The notes below the pieces were generated by a model that searched no databases, had not been told where the DNA came from, and saw nothing but the letters and a program-made list of their open reading frames with translations. Shown here piece after piece: positions 42,891 through 53,795 of a stretch of 64,000 bases of DNA; within the stretch, counting starts at the first letter, position 1; the number at the start of each line of letters is the position of its first letter. The position numbers were made by a program, and so were the translations under genes. The DNA comes from Saccharina japonica. Its lineage: Eukaryota > Sar > Phaeophyceae > Laminariales > Laminariaceae. Where the stretch lies: assembly GCA_008828725.1 (NCBI GenBank), contig MEHQ01001731.1:1034501-1098500 (forward strand), given 5' to 3'.

Positions 42891-43746
42891 ACAGCTTTTT
42901 TTTATATAAACATAACAACGTTGTGCGTACAGTGCCATTCGGCGAGGACCACACGGTGATGCAGCGGCAGTGCAGTACAAATGTTTCAGCAGCAGTAGTA
43001 GTACAGGCAGTATACAGTAGTCCAAGGTGCTGCTTGTACTGTACTGACTGTACTACGACGTGGTGTACTGTACTGACTGTACTACGACGTGGTACGCGTA
43101 TGTAGTACCAGGTACACCCTAACGAACTACGAGTACAGTAGCACTGTAGTAGTGAGTAGTACTACTACATACCGTGCTGCAGTACAGTACTGCACTTTAC
43201 TACGTACAGTACTACAGTACAGTACTGTACTTTACTACAGTACAAGTACTACAGTACTGTAGACCATAGTTCGTCGTCTATCTGTGGCTTGCGCTTTGGG
43301 GCGCGTTGCTCAACAGTTTTTTGTTTTTGTGTTTGTCGCGATGGGGTCGAGTTAAAACGGATACTCTAAGATTTCACACATCGGGCAGAGTATCGATAAT
43401 CTATTACTACTTGCACGGTAGACCATCTCCTGTACTACATTGCATGTACAGTTGACCCTGCCGCATGTTGGCCGCTGTGAGTTGTGAGATGTTTGCGCAA
43501 GACCCCGCATCACACACACTCACCGCAGAAAAACGACCGTTGGGCAAGAGCCGTGTCGCACAGATCATACATATCATACAGATCATACAGATCCCATCCG
43601 GCTAATACGATCTACTACTGTACATGGTGCAGATCTACAAAGGATGGATCACGACGCAAATTGAGATCCGATCTGTCCGATTCCCATTGTTTTTTATTTG
43701 CCACACCCCTGCTGGACCGAAACACCTGTGCTCGCCTTTTTTGCAG
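42891..43746. other. Intron with GTAC-rich palindromic sequence
   Basis: 43010-43270 is dense in GTACTGTACT, ACGACGTGGT and AGTACTAC words. At 43560-43600 ATCATACAG repeats. It ends in TCGCCTTTTTTGCAG, a strong acceptor. Confidence 0.6.
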
Positions 43747-43872
43747 CTCTCTCCCTGCAATGGCAGCGCCCGCATGGACATCAAAACCGCAAGCCCAGCT
43801 TCATGGCCGTACATGCCGTCCTTCAGCTCCAGGGATAACTGGAACCCTGCGACCCTTACGACTTCGGTTCAG
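43747..43872 (+). CDS. Exon of a putative secreted-protein gene
   Basis: The exon has 42 codons and is phase 0/0, between TTTTTTGCAG and GTGACA. It reads LSPCNGSARMDIKTASPAS, then WPYMPSFSSRDNWNPATLTTSVQ. A sequon (NGS) and Ser/Thr richness match the other exons downstream. Grouping with 42476, 54615 and 58864 rests on strand, shared phase and composition. No family is recognised. Confidence 0.55.
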
Positions 43873-43904
43873 GTGACACCTCACGCCCGATTTCATTGTT
43901 CTCC

Positions 43905-44245
43905 ATGTGTTCCCATGTGCGTATCTTCCCTTTTCCGTCTATGATACACACCAACGGGAGGATCTTTCTTTTCCCGTGTATGATACATACAAACAGGAAG
44001 ATCTTTCTTTTTCCGCGTATTTTACGAGTATCTTTATTTTTCCGTGTGTGATGCAAACGGGTACCAATATCTTTATTATTTCCGTTGTGTATTTCCTGTC
44101 ACGTGTACTACTGTACCTCTGGTATCTTTCTATTTTCGTGTGGGGATCTGTCTTTTTCCATGTATGTGTAATGTCCTTTTCCACGTGTATATTTACTCTC
44201 TCCTACCAGGGTATCATTTTGCACGTACACGATTGGTATTTTTCT
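43905..44245 (+). repeat. 50-bp degenerate tandem repeat
   Basis: Units contain ATCTTTCTTTTTCCGTGTAT and GATACATACAAACGGGAGG-like words; about six copies. Confidence 0.65.
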
Positions 44246-44269
44246 GAAGCCCACATCGGAGTCCCATGG

Positions 44270-45490
44270 TGCCTCAATGATCCACAATACCAGTAGTTGG
44301 ACAGCCCATGGGCCCGTCTATTGGCCATGCCATGGTCGGTCATGGGCAAGCCCGTGGTCGATCACGGGTCGGCCCATGAACGGCCCCATGGGCTGCATCA
44401 TGCGCTGTCCATGGGTCGTCCATAATATGAGCTATGCCATGGTCGGTTACGGGTACGGCCGTCGTCGATCATGGTGGGTTAGGGTTAGAGTTAGGGTTAG
44501 GGTTAGGGACGCTCAATGGTGGGCATCACGGTTGACACTATAAATGAACCATGACACATGGCATGGGAAAACCATGGCATGTCCACTGAACAACCTATGG
44601 CCCAACCCATGGGACCGGTCATGGGTTGTCCTGTGAGAACGCCACCATGATCATAAACCCTATGGCATACCCCATGGAAGGCTTCGGTTCATGGCATGTT
44701 CCATAATGCACGTGCCATGGAGCCAACCATGGCTATGGTCATGAGGTTATCCGTGGTATGGGCCATGGATGCCCATGGCATATTCCATGGAAGCAACGTT
44801 TTTCGTGGCTTGACCCATGGATGATGTGTCCACGCCACCACGGTCGACCAAACATGGCACAGGTCATCATGGAGTGGTCCATGGCGCACCACGGACTGCA
44901 CCATAGACCACATACGTGCATGCCAATGACCATGTACGTGCATGCCATGGGATGGTCCATGGCACAGTTCACGGGCCCATCATCGGCGCCATAGAACATT
45001 CCATGTCACCACGGGTTGGGGCATGGGGTATGTCATGGTCGACGACGGTCGGTCATGGGTAAAGTCAACCACGGACTTACCCACGACCGACCATGTCATG
45101 GCATGATCCATGGACAGGCCAGTAGGCTGTCGGACTATTAATGTAGAGATCACCCATAGATCACCCATGGGCCCTCCATGGGTCACCCGTCACCCATCGA
45201 TCACTCTTGGGTCACCCGTTGGTATGTACTACGTGTATATGTATATATAATTCGAAGTATTATTAGAGCTGATCCATGGATCACCCATGCATGGCTCGCC
45301 CATGGGCCTCCCATGGGTTTCCAGTGCTCGCCCATTATGGGTCTCCCGTTAGTAGATATATAGCTGACCCGTGGGTCACCCACGGGCCACTCATGGATCG
45401 CCCATGGTCTCCCATGGATTTTTTGCGGTGACCCATGGGTTTTTCCGTGGGTATCCCATGAGACCCCTTTGGGGGTTCCATGGAACACCT
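44270..45490. repeat. CCATGG/CCCATGGG-rich array
   Basis: A 1.2-kb stretch is dominated by CATGGGC, CCATGG, CCATGGG and GGTCATGG words on both strands, often as inverted pairs. It is not a simple tandem repeat. It includes a TTAGGG tract at 44476. All open frames here are fortuitous. Confidence 0.75.
44476..44508 (+). repeat. Interstitial telomere-like (TTAGGG)n tract
   Basis: About five TTAGGG units, one altered to TTAGAG. TTAGGG is a telomere repeat known in several stramenopiles, brown algae included. Confidence 0.75.
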
Positions 45491-45895
45491 GTGAAATGCC
45501 CCGGAGAGGTGCCATAAAACACCCATAGAAAATACCACCAAACGAGCATCGTCGATACTGGGGTGTCGTGGATGTCGACGCGTAGAAAAAACTACAGTAC
45601 TGATATTTGTACTCTCGCATCCAAGCTCCACTGTTATTCCATTTTCCATCTGACAATCAGTAATAATGTGGCAGCGCTTGCTCTAACCACATCACCAGTA
45701 CTACGTATTAGTTCTGATACCGGTAATTAATGTAACCGGGCTTAGTCTATTACAAGTGTGTTCAAATTCGGTTGTGGGGCGCGGGGGCGATATGCCACCC
45801 ATATAGCTTATTTTCTGAGCTCTCCTCACATACTGCACACGAGGAGCTCAATATCCCACCCGAGGAATGCCTCCAAAAGGTTTGTTCACGCAACC
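45491..45895. other. Stretch without recognised genes
   Basis: No repeat family or exon is evident. Confidence 0.3.
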
Positions 45896-46155
45896 GACGC
45901 ATGCTACGATAGAGGTGGGCACCATGTTACAGGATTTCGTTTTTTTTCTGAGATCCACACTTGAGGAGCTCCATACTAATAGCAAGGTAAAACATAATTT
46001 TGTAGGAAAATACAAGTGCTACCCGAGGAACAATCTCCTCACGAACGACAGCAATAAGTATACTCTCAATAAAACATTGCACCAAGAATGAAGGTCCGAC
46101 GAGTTTGGGGAGCCCGATCTCTCAGAAAACGTTTCAGCCAAAAAACGGTATACCT
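45896..46155. mobile_element. MITE-A copy 2 (right end displaced by block B)
   Basis: The left end is GACGCATGCTACGATAGAGG. Family words present are GAGGAGCTCCATACTAATAG, GCTACCCGAGGAACAAT, ACACCAAGAATGAA-like and GTTTCAGCCAAAAAACG. After TATACCT the inverted-duplication block B starts. A terminal-repeat-like ATCGTATATAGCACGCGTC reappears at 48757-48776, beyond block B. Confidence 0.7.
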
Positions 46156-47238
46156 ATTATCTATCTATTATATATAGTTTGTCTGATGCCCAAAAAACAA
46201 TACTTTAATCGAGTGATCTTTGATGCCCACTTTATCATAGCAACTTAGAGTGGAGCAAAAGCAAACAAAAAAAAAAATCCTTTTTTTTCTCTCACACATT
46301 CAAAGCACGCTTCTCCCTACGCCGGCATGCCCGGCACCGTCTTCTTACGTCGCAGGCTGGCATACTGTAGTACAACTCGTACGTGCGCCGTGCTTGTCGT
46401 CGTGGCCGCAGCGATTTGCGGCTGCTCTACGTACGAGTACAGCAGTGCGGTTGCTACTTTTAATCTTTGCTGATATTGTATCGTCCATCCTCCCTCTGGT
46501 CGCCTACTCGTATCGTATGATACGTACGTCGCCTTATGTCACCGTGCGCGACGAAATCACCACTGCTTTAGAAACGGACGGGGTCTCTGAAGGCCACTAA
46601 ATAACATCCCCTCCTCCTGCCTCTGCTCGTGTTCAAAGCCGTCCCGAGTTCGCGAAGCTTGGTCATGTTGCATGGCCTACTTACCAGGTACCAGGGGTGG
46701 TCCTGAGGAAAACAAGCACTCGTACGTATTCCACCTCATACCAGGTAATGCCAGATAGCAGGTACCAGAGAGCACCAACAACCGTCCTCAAGTCAAGCAC
46801 CGCCACCGCCACCACCACCACCACCACCAGCTGAACACCAGCAGCAGCAGAAAGGTGTCGCTGGTGGTGGTGGTGGTTGTGTTTGCTGGTTTACAACAAA
46901 TCTCGATCACTCTCCAAGGGATGGCAAGAAATAAACAATTTTGTCGAATGCGGCGCAATACTCGTGATGTGATACCAGATACCAGGTATCCTATGACCAG
47001 GCTAGACCGTGCCGCGAGACACCGTCATAGCTTTTCGACGATACATCACGTTCAGAGCGATGCTCAGGTGACATGCTCACGTGACATTCTCATGAGCCTG
47101 CATCATGCTGTCATCATGCTGTCTGTGCACGCACGTACGTACGTACGTACGTACATACATACAATGTGCCTGTTGTATCATATACGTACGTACGGAAAAT
47201 GTGTTAATTATGTAGTAGGCCGCTGCAGCAGTACGACG

Positions 47239-47740
47239 ACCACACTGCTGCCGTACGTATACCCGGAGACACGATCAGCGCATTCCCGTATTCCCGGGGA
47301 CACAATGAACCCCTCCCAGGAGGAGGAGGGATAATATGTCATCCCCTAGGTAGCAAAATATTTACTGCTGTCTTTGCACGTATGAAAAGTGCGTATGTAT
47401 ATTCGACCACACTGCTGCCGTACGTATACCCGGGGACACGATCAGCGCATTCCCGTATTCCCGGGGACACAATGAACCCCTCCCAGCCTCCCAGGGGGGG
47501 GAGGGATAATATGTCATCCCCTACGTAGCAAAATATTTACTGTTGTCTTTGCACGTATGAAAAGTGCGTATGTATATTCGACCACACTGCTGCCGTACGT
47601 ATACCCGGGGACACGATCAGCGCATTCCCGTATTCCCGGGGACACAATGAACCCCTCCCAGCCTCCCAGGGGGGGAGGGATAATATCATCCCCTAGCAAA
47701 ATATTTACTGCTGTCTGTGCACGTATGAAAAGCACGTATG
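47239..47740 (+). repeat. Three tandem copies of a 175-bp unit
   Basis: Each unit has ACCACACTGCTGCCGTACGT, GGGGACACGATCAGCGCATT, CCCGGGGACACAATGAACCC and CAAAATATTTACTG. Block A carries one copy (about 28865-29010, inverted). Confidence 0.85.
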
Positions 47741-47778
47741 TGTATACGGACGTACACATCAGCTGTTTTATCTACTAC

Positions 47779-47893
47779 CATGGCAGTGCTCGTAAATCCG
47801 CCCTGCAGAGCGGATTTATGAGATCTGCCTCGCTTTTTTTATACTGTTTTTAGTGCGGATTTACGCGCGCTGCTAGAATACCAAGATACAGAG
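47779..47893. mobile_element. Small palindromic insertion (MITE-like)
   Basis: CGTAAATCCGC and GCGGATTTACG are inverted ends about 85 bp apart. The sequence is absent from block A, where CTACCATGG runs into ACAGACAGTGTCG. Confidence 0.6.
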
Positions 47894-47952
47894 TACAGTG
47901 TCGAACGTATCAGATGGTACGTACAGTACGTGCGTTCAATGTGCCTACTGCC

Positions 47953-48290
47953 GGTCGCCCCGGTGGTCTAACAGGTAGCCACGAAGCCTGTTAGCGTTGG
48001 AGGTTGGGGGTTCCGATTCTCCTCGTACTAATAGTATGGAGATTTTTATTCTCAAAATGACACCAACAGTCGAGAGCGCATGTTATCGCGTGGGTAAGCA
48101 CAATTCGACAAAATTTGACGAGGAAAGAAAGTGCTGATATCTCCTCGCGATAAAAAGCAAGACAAGCACCGTAGTGGGGGAGGAGGGAGAAGAGCCTACT
48201 TTGTGACCCCGGATCTGAGTTACGACTAGGAAGGAGAGAGAAAGGAAGGGCGAAGATAATAAATGGGATAGGAAACAAAAAAAAATATGT
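47953..48290 (+). mobile_element. tRNA-derived SINE, copy S1
   Basis: The head GGTCGCCCCGGTGGTCTAAC has an A-box match (TGGTCTAACAGG) and a B-box-like GGTTCCGATTCT, 33 nt apart. It is followed by a 260-bp body (TTTTTATTCTCAAAATGACA...) and an A-rich tail at about 48276-48286. The head corresponds to a tRNA-like fold. It is inserted in block B only. Confidence 0.82.
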
Positions 48291-48770
48291 ACGACGTACG
48301 TACGTAACACAGCCAGCAATCAATGCTGCAGAGTAGTATTTGTGCCCTATAATATTTTTCACGAAAAAAATCGGTATGAATGCATGCGCGAGTCAATGAT
48401 CTCGATCATCAGCACAGCCAGTCTCGCGAGTGATTTTGCAAGCCCCTTTCGCGATGACCGCGAGACAGCCGACAACAACAAACAGCGTGCTCTCAGGAAG
48501 CAGCCAGCCCCCCCTGGCCACATCTATTATAAATATGTTTTCCATCAAACAACCCGCATTGATTCGGAGTCAATCCCCATCGTTTCTATTTCCTTTACCA
48601 TATATTTGTATTCCTATTAAGAATATTGAATATTCGTAGTCAATTTGTTTCCTATTTATCCCGACATATTATTTTTAATTTGAGCCTCTATCATCTCCAT
48701 TACTGCTTGCTTTAATGGCCCTACCGCCGTGGGGGCGGGAGGGCCTCTTATCCCCTAGTATCGTATATAG

Positions 48771-49090
48771 CACGCGTCAACCCGACCAATCTACTTGTTG
48801 TATGCGCTGTTTAGCCCTGAAACCAATACAGCAGTAAAAATATCACACTATTAACGCTACGAGGCTGGGTGAGACACAGCAGAGTATCCCCTCGCAGGTC
48901 TGTCTATGAACCATGTCCTTGGTGTTATAATCGCTTTCGCGTAGAATCAAGCGTAGGAGGAGAGAAGCAGCTTTATTTTTCCCAGAGCGGCGATGCCATT
49001 TGGCACGGGAGGGCATCATTTCCCTTCCATTTTTATAACTATCCCGAATACGAACACCATGCATGTAATACGAAAACGGACCAATGCTTT
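48771..49090. other. Stretch without recognised genes
   Basis: Non-repetitive within this window. A short frame ending at the SINE tail is fortuitous. Confidence 0.3.
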
Positions 49091-49415
49091 GTTTTTTTTT
49101 TGTCCATCCCTTTTATTATCTTCGCACTCCCGTCTTTCTCCCTCCCTCTTAATAGTCGTAACTCAGATCCGGGGTCACAAAGTAGGCTCCTCTCCCTCCT
49201 CCCCCACTACGGTTCTTGCCTTGCTTTTTATCGCGAGAATATTTCAGCCCTTTCTTCCCTCGTCAACTCTCGTCGAATTTTGCTTACCCACGCAATAATA
49301 TGCGCTCTCGACAGTCGGTGTCATTTGAGAATAAAAACCTCCATGGGGAGAATCGAACCCTCGACATCCGGCCCAAAAGGCTTCGTGGCTACCAGTTAGA
49401 CCACCGGGGCGACCG
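49091..49415 (-). mobile_element. tRNA-derived SINE, copy S2 (minus)
   Basis: On the minus strand GGTCGCCCCGGTGGTCTAAC begins the head. TGGTCTAACTGG is a perfect A box and GGTTCGATTCT a near-perfect B box. The body and T-run (A tail on the minus strand, 49091-49102) match S1. This copy is the best preserved of three. Confidence 0.85.
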
Positions 49416-49742
49416 GCTCTACCCTGAGGTAATTACCGGCCTTCCAAGCCCATACTATTACACTAGCCCACCCTGATGAGCCGTACATGCAAAAACATGG
49501 GAAACTCGGGGAAATCCCGATTCCACGAACTAGAACATGAGTCGAAAATGCGGCTCCTCAAAACCCACTCCCACGGCTCTGAGTTGCTAGGCTACGAATC
49601 CGGGAAAAACGCCGAGAAAAGCAATCGAACGAAAACGCAGGCGCCATGATGAAGGAAGCCAGCGTCAAAAATCTTCCGCGAGCCGCCAGCAAGGCGAGGG
49701 AAGGGGGGGGGGGAGAAAAGGAGGCAACAACTAACACCGAAC
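49416..49742. other. Stretch without recognised genes
   Basis: Long minus-strand frames here run on into the neighbouring MITE and are not credible genes. Confidence 0.35.
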
Positions 49743-49994
49743 GATGCGTGCTACGGCAGAGGCGCGCCGTGTATTTTCTGAGGGGGGTCGCTTGAGGAGC
49801 TCTATACCACCCCCAAAAACTGATTGTAAAGGAAAGTAAAAATGCTACCCGATGAACAATGCCATGGCTTCTAACTATACATAATGAAAAAAATGCAACA
49901 CCAGCATGGAAATCCGACGACGTTGGGTTAAGAAGCCCCGTCATGCAGATTTTGTTTTTAGCCGAAAAGTGCCATCTCTATCGTAGAACGCGTC
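49743..49994. mobile_element. MITE-A copy 3, 252 bp
   Basis: The ends are ATGCGTGCTACGGCAGAGG and CATCTCTATCGTAGAACGCG. The inside has GAGGAGCTCTATACCACCCC, GCTACCCGATGAACAATGCC and TTGGGTTAAGAAGCCCCG. Compact and nearly complete. Confidence 0.8.
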
Positions 49995-50029
49995 GAACGG
50001 GAAATGGGCACAACCGACAGCCCCGCGAG

Positions 50030-50290
50030 GGGGGGGGGGGGGCAGTGCCTCGCTGAAAACTGCCAAACAAAGAGAAAACGAAATAACATTACAGTCCTGT
50101 GCTACAGTATGAGTAGCCTTATTACCATGACCGCCCTCCAACCCCAAGCTCTGGCGGAGGAGGGCGTCGGCAGGACGAGACAAAACAAAAGGAAGCAACA
50201 TCAAACCCAATACCGAACCTACACCGAAAGTGCAAGACATACCTAAGATAAGTCCTTGAAAAACGCCCCCCCCCCCAGCCCCAAAAACCT
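50030..50290. other. Possible 3' flank of the gypsy fragment
   Basis: A poly-G run (50030-50043) and a poly-C run (50265-50276) bound AT-moderate sequence with no coding sign. It may hold LTR remnants of the minus-strand element, not demonstrated. Confidence 0.3.
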
Positions 50291-50329
50291 AGAGAAACGG
50301 AAAGCTATCGAGTGCGGCGGCGGCGTGAA

Positions 50330-52045
50330 AATTAGCTAACCACGGCCGCGCCTCGAGATAAATCTAAGTTACGCTGGATACCTCGAGGAAGCGCGCTGGC
50401 TGTGTGGATCTGAAGACACCAAGAACCTCGTACGCCCCCCGTTGAAGTCGTGTAGAGCGCCGGAGGGAGGGGAAGTTTGATTGGCCTCGGGTCGTCCAAA
50501 ATTCGGACGAGGTAAACGTTATCCGCAGTTGTCCTCGCGCTGATTTTTCCAAGCCACCACAAACAATCACCGCCCTTCTACCAAACGTGAGCGCCCTTGG
50601 GGAGCACTGTGTCGAGGTAGCGGCGAAGCCACACCGCTGGTGGGACACAGGCGTAACCGGGCGCCTAAACACGTTCTCCTTTTGTCTGGGAAAGCTCGCG
50701 CTGCGCGGCACCAATACGCATCCGGCGGTAAAGGCGGTTGGTCTGGCGGTATTGGTCCGGAGTGCCGGCCCAGTAACGCACACTGTTGGGGCGAGAGAGT
50801 TGGAGGTCCATTTCCCGCTCCCAGGACTGTTCGGAGAGACCCGCCCAATGCGTCTTGTACATCACCGCAATAACCCCACCCCGACCCCGGACCGACTGAT
50901 GATCAGTGACCTTCTCCACTTCTAGTCGTTGTTGGAGCGGAGCCGAAACGTCGTTTTGAGTGACGTGGTACGGATGAGATTTTTTTGAGAACTTCTTGAG
51001 CACATACTGCGTCAGTCCCACCGGTAAGTATTTGAGCATGTCGCTGCTGTCGTGGGGGTTGTTACAGGGCTTGCAACGCTCTATCGCCACACGTCGGCGA
51101 GCATCCGAACCGGGCAGGTCGGAAAGGAAATCCAAGTACAGCAGACTATCGGAGAGCGGGGATCCGTCCGGGGTGTCGGCGGAGAGGCAGGGTGGTCCAA
51201 CTGCTAGGAAGTTTTAGGGGCCCGCCCAGTTGAGCGCAGGTTTGGCCTTGAGTACCTTACTTAGCGCCCGCGTTAGCCTTCTCGCCCTGGCGGGTGATGC
51301 GCGCTGAATTGTACACCCACGCTCAACCCCCCACGGCGAATTTTGGGACCGGGCACAGCACGTCGGCGAGGGCGGAGTTTCGGCGGATAACGCCGGAAAC
51401 GGTGAGGTCATGGTGTTGGCGAGCAATGTCGTTCGCGCGCTGCTGTCGGTCTGTAGCCAGGTTGCAATAGGCCAGGTGGTCACAGGCCAGACTCCTGTGT
51501 CCCGCGACTCCGGAACGATCAAACACCGTGAGGGGGAGATGTGGAAGTCTACCCATGTGCACCTCGTTGGGGGCCAAGCCCGTCGCTGCGCTGACCGGAT
51601 TGTGGTATGCGAATTCGACGTGAGGGGGGTATAAATCCTAGTCGTTTTTGTTTTCGTTGACAGCCATGGTCAGCGTCTGGGGCATAGTGCGGTTCACGCG
51701 TTCGATTCCTCCGTTACCTTTTGGATGGTAGAAGCTTGCGGCAAGCTTGCGCCCTCCTAAAAGCTGATAGCCTGCTTGTGAAAGCTTGGGAGCAGAGCTG
51801 GAGGCCATTGTCCGAGAGTATGGTGCTTGGGCACCCCCAAAGGGAGGTACATGTTTTTCGACTAAGGTGTTGGCCGTGCCCTCCGCGGTGAATTCTGCCG
51901 CCAGCAGCGACGGCGAACATATATATCGGCCCGGCGACTGAAACGGTCCGTGATGAGCAAGATGTGGGGGTTGCCCCGCGGCGTGACCGGAAAGAGGGCC
52001 GAAATAATCGGCACTGACCGGTAGTTGGTCATTTGAGGAGCTCAA
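50330..52045 (-). mobile_element. Ty3/gypsy fragment: integrase and chromo-like tail (fossil)
   Basis: On the minus strand, from 52045 downward, the integrase core is recognisable (VSADYFGPLSGH, ASFYHPKGNGGIERVN), then a C-terminal integrase region (MGRLPHLPLTVFDRSG, DHLAYCNLATDRQQ). Next is a chromo-like segment (VEKVTDHQSVRGRGGVIAVM then YKTHWAGLSEQSWEREMD). The tail WWLGKISARTTADNVYLVR is typical of stramenopile gypsy polyproteins. RT and gag are absent, so it is a fragment; broken with several breaks. It may be related to the element at 36771, which has RT but no integrase. Confidence 0.82.
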
Positions 52046-52115
52046 CCGGTCCCAGTGACAAACTATTGCCTCAGAAGGAAAACACTAACTGCAAAACGCC
52101 TACCTACCGTAGAAT

Positions 52116-52219
52116 TACGGGGGACCAGAGTAAATAGGACCAAAAATTGTTAGTAAAAACAGGGAAATGTATACGTTTTTGTGTATACAGTAGGTCATAC
52201 TTACTATAGTCTCCCCGTA
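52116..52219. mobile_element. MITE-T copy 2, 104 bp
   Basis: The ends are TACGGGGGACCAGAGTAAA and TTACTATAGTCTCCCCGTA. The inside matches 17360-17478 (AATTGTTAGTAAAAA, GTATACAGTAGGTCATA). Confidence 0.8.
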
Positions 52220-52221
52220 AA

Positions 52222-52375
52222 CAGGGGGAATAGCACCTAATGTTTCTGAGGGGTGGTCATTTGATTGTAGTATAGGAGCTCTATACTATTAGTAAACCAC
52301 TACTGCAGTAAGACATCCGAAAACTGATTTTTGAGCAAAGCTAAAAGTGCAACCTGATCAACAACCCCCCGCCAT
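52222..52375. mobile_element. MITE-A fragment
   Basis: TTTCTGAGGGGTGGTCATTT, GAGCTCTATACTATTAGTAA and GCAACCTGATCAACAA match the family interior. The ends are lost. Confidence 0.5.
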
Positions 52376-52467
52376 AAACGTCTACTAAATATTAATAGTA
52401 ACACCACGAAGTATAGTGTAAACACACACATGGCGTTCCAACGATATTGTGGTACTAAGCATACTAA

Positions 52468-52554
52468 TACCACTCTGACCCGAAATATAAGCACCAATTC
52501 AATTACATGTTAATATACAAACGACACTTATGTTCCGGTTCAGATTGGTAGTCA
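52468..52554. mobile_element. MITE-C copy 2, 87 bp
   Basis: TACCACTCTGACCCGAAATA and ATGTTCCGGTTCAGATTGGT are imperfect inverted ends matching 27357-27442. Confidence 0.75.
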
Positions 52555-52969
52555 GTTACAAAACAAATGGCTTAAAAGTGGAAACAGTAGGTCACCCTTT
52601 TCAGGGACCCCGCGATAAGGGAAAACGGTATATAAGGGATCTCAAATTTCTGCCCACTGTTTGAGCCCACTACGATTGATTATAAGCGGCCGGTACTAAC
52701 TCTGATAAGGGACGCCAGTACAGTATATAAGGGACCTCCGATCCCGAACGCATTATATACTGTAGGGTCTCTTAAAAGGGGGCTACTGTATACCCCTATC
52801 GTATATTGCACGCGTGAAAAGTGCTACTACCACGTACGCACCGTGGTGGGATTGTTCGGGTGAGGCATATAGAGCTACGCACCCCTAGCGAGGGGCCTCA
52901 AAAAGTTTAGGTGATGCGTGCGCTGCGGCAGGTATCGAGGTACAGCCCGTTTTCGCCGAAATCGATTTT
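52555..52969. other. Stretch without recognised genes
   Basis: The repeated words GTATATAAGGGA(C/T)CTC occur near 52630 and 52722. ATCGTATATTGCACGCGTG at 52797 is another MITE-A end-like remnant. Confidence 0.4.
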
Positions 52970-53218
52970 ATTACCTGACTCCTAAGTGACTTTTGTGGAC
53001 TTTTATGGACTTTTAGTGACTAGTAGTGACTAAATACCAGTATGTAGTAACTAGTGTTGATTCATAATGCTGACTTTTATTGATTACCCGGTATTACTGG
53101 CTGTTAGACTATTAGTGGCTATTGGTGACTAGGTATTAATAGTAGAGACTGTTACTGACTGTTACTGGCTATTACTGACTGTTACTGACTAATACCGACT
53201 ATTACTTACTGTTGCCAT
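52970..53218 (+). repeat. (GACTGTTACT)n-type tandem array, second locus
   Basis: Degenerate 10-mers are like those at 21440-21738, with the same downstream word GAGGAACTAC. Confidence 0.8.
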
Positions 53219-53795
53219 ACTCCCCACCTGAGGAACTACCCAATAAGGCATACGCCTTATTGCTATGCACAACTATTTTTCGTTAGCACTTATATACGTA
53301 CGGTAGGCCGCGGGATTGTTAATCGGGCATGTTTGTCATGAGTCAGTTTTGACCTACAAATATATACAATCGTACGGAGCTCCTCAAGTCAAATGAGAAA
53401 TAAAAACAAACCGGCGCTGTTATATGCCCCTACCACACATGGTAGTGCGCATCCTATCTACGGAGTACATTATTCCTGACTACAACAGTAAGTAGTGGTC
53501 CCTCTATCATGGTGCCGGTATGCGCCTATGGGCTATGACCCTACCCATAGCCCATAGGTATGCACCAGCCAGCAATAATACCGGCACTATAATGGTGGCA
53601 ACCGGCACTATATCCCCCGCACACTACCACACCAGCGAATTCCATCATCCTTATACCAAGCGATTCCACAGGTACAGTAGGTGCTACTGGAATAGCGGGT
53701 AACTGCGGAACTACTTAGCCGGCTCTATGGAGGGAACTCCTCCTACTGTACTGGCTTGTTGCGCAGCTACATTCTGCCTGTAGCAATTTTTCAAC
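53219..53795. other. Intron-like stretch
   Basis: A local palindromic CTATGGGCTATG...CATAGCCCATAG lies at 53526-53558. No exon is seen. Confidence 0.4.

Larger units (their letters stand above)
46148..48770. repeat. Block B of the large inverted duplication
   Basis: Reverse complement of 28275-30490. Relative to block A it has gained a 175-bp tandem triplication (47239-47740), a short palindromic insert (47779-47893) and a SINE (47953-48290). Block A preserves the unoccupied sites for the last two. Confidence 0.85.

Noticed and set aside
42482-43105. 207-codon plus-strand frame with a signal-peptide-like start
   Set aside because: It overlaps an exon-intron tandem duplication and GTAC palindromes and has no family or coding bias; a frame of this length is not improbable in 64 kb.
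44270-45656. Met/His/Gly-rich ORFs across the CCATGG arrays
   Set aside because: Low-complexity translations of self-complementary words.
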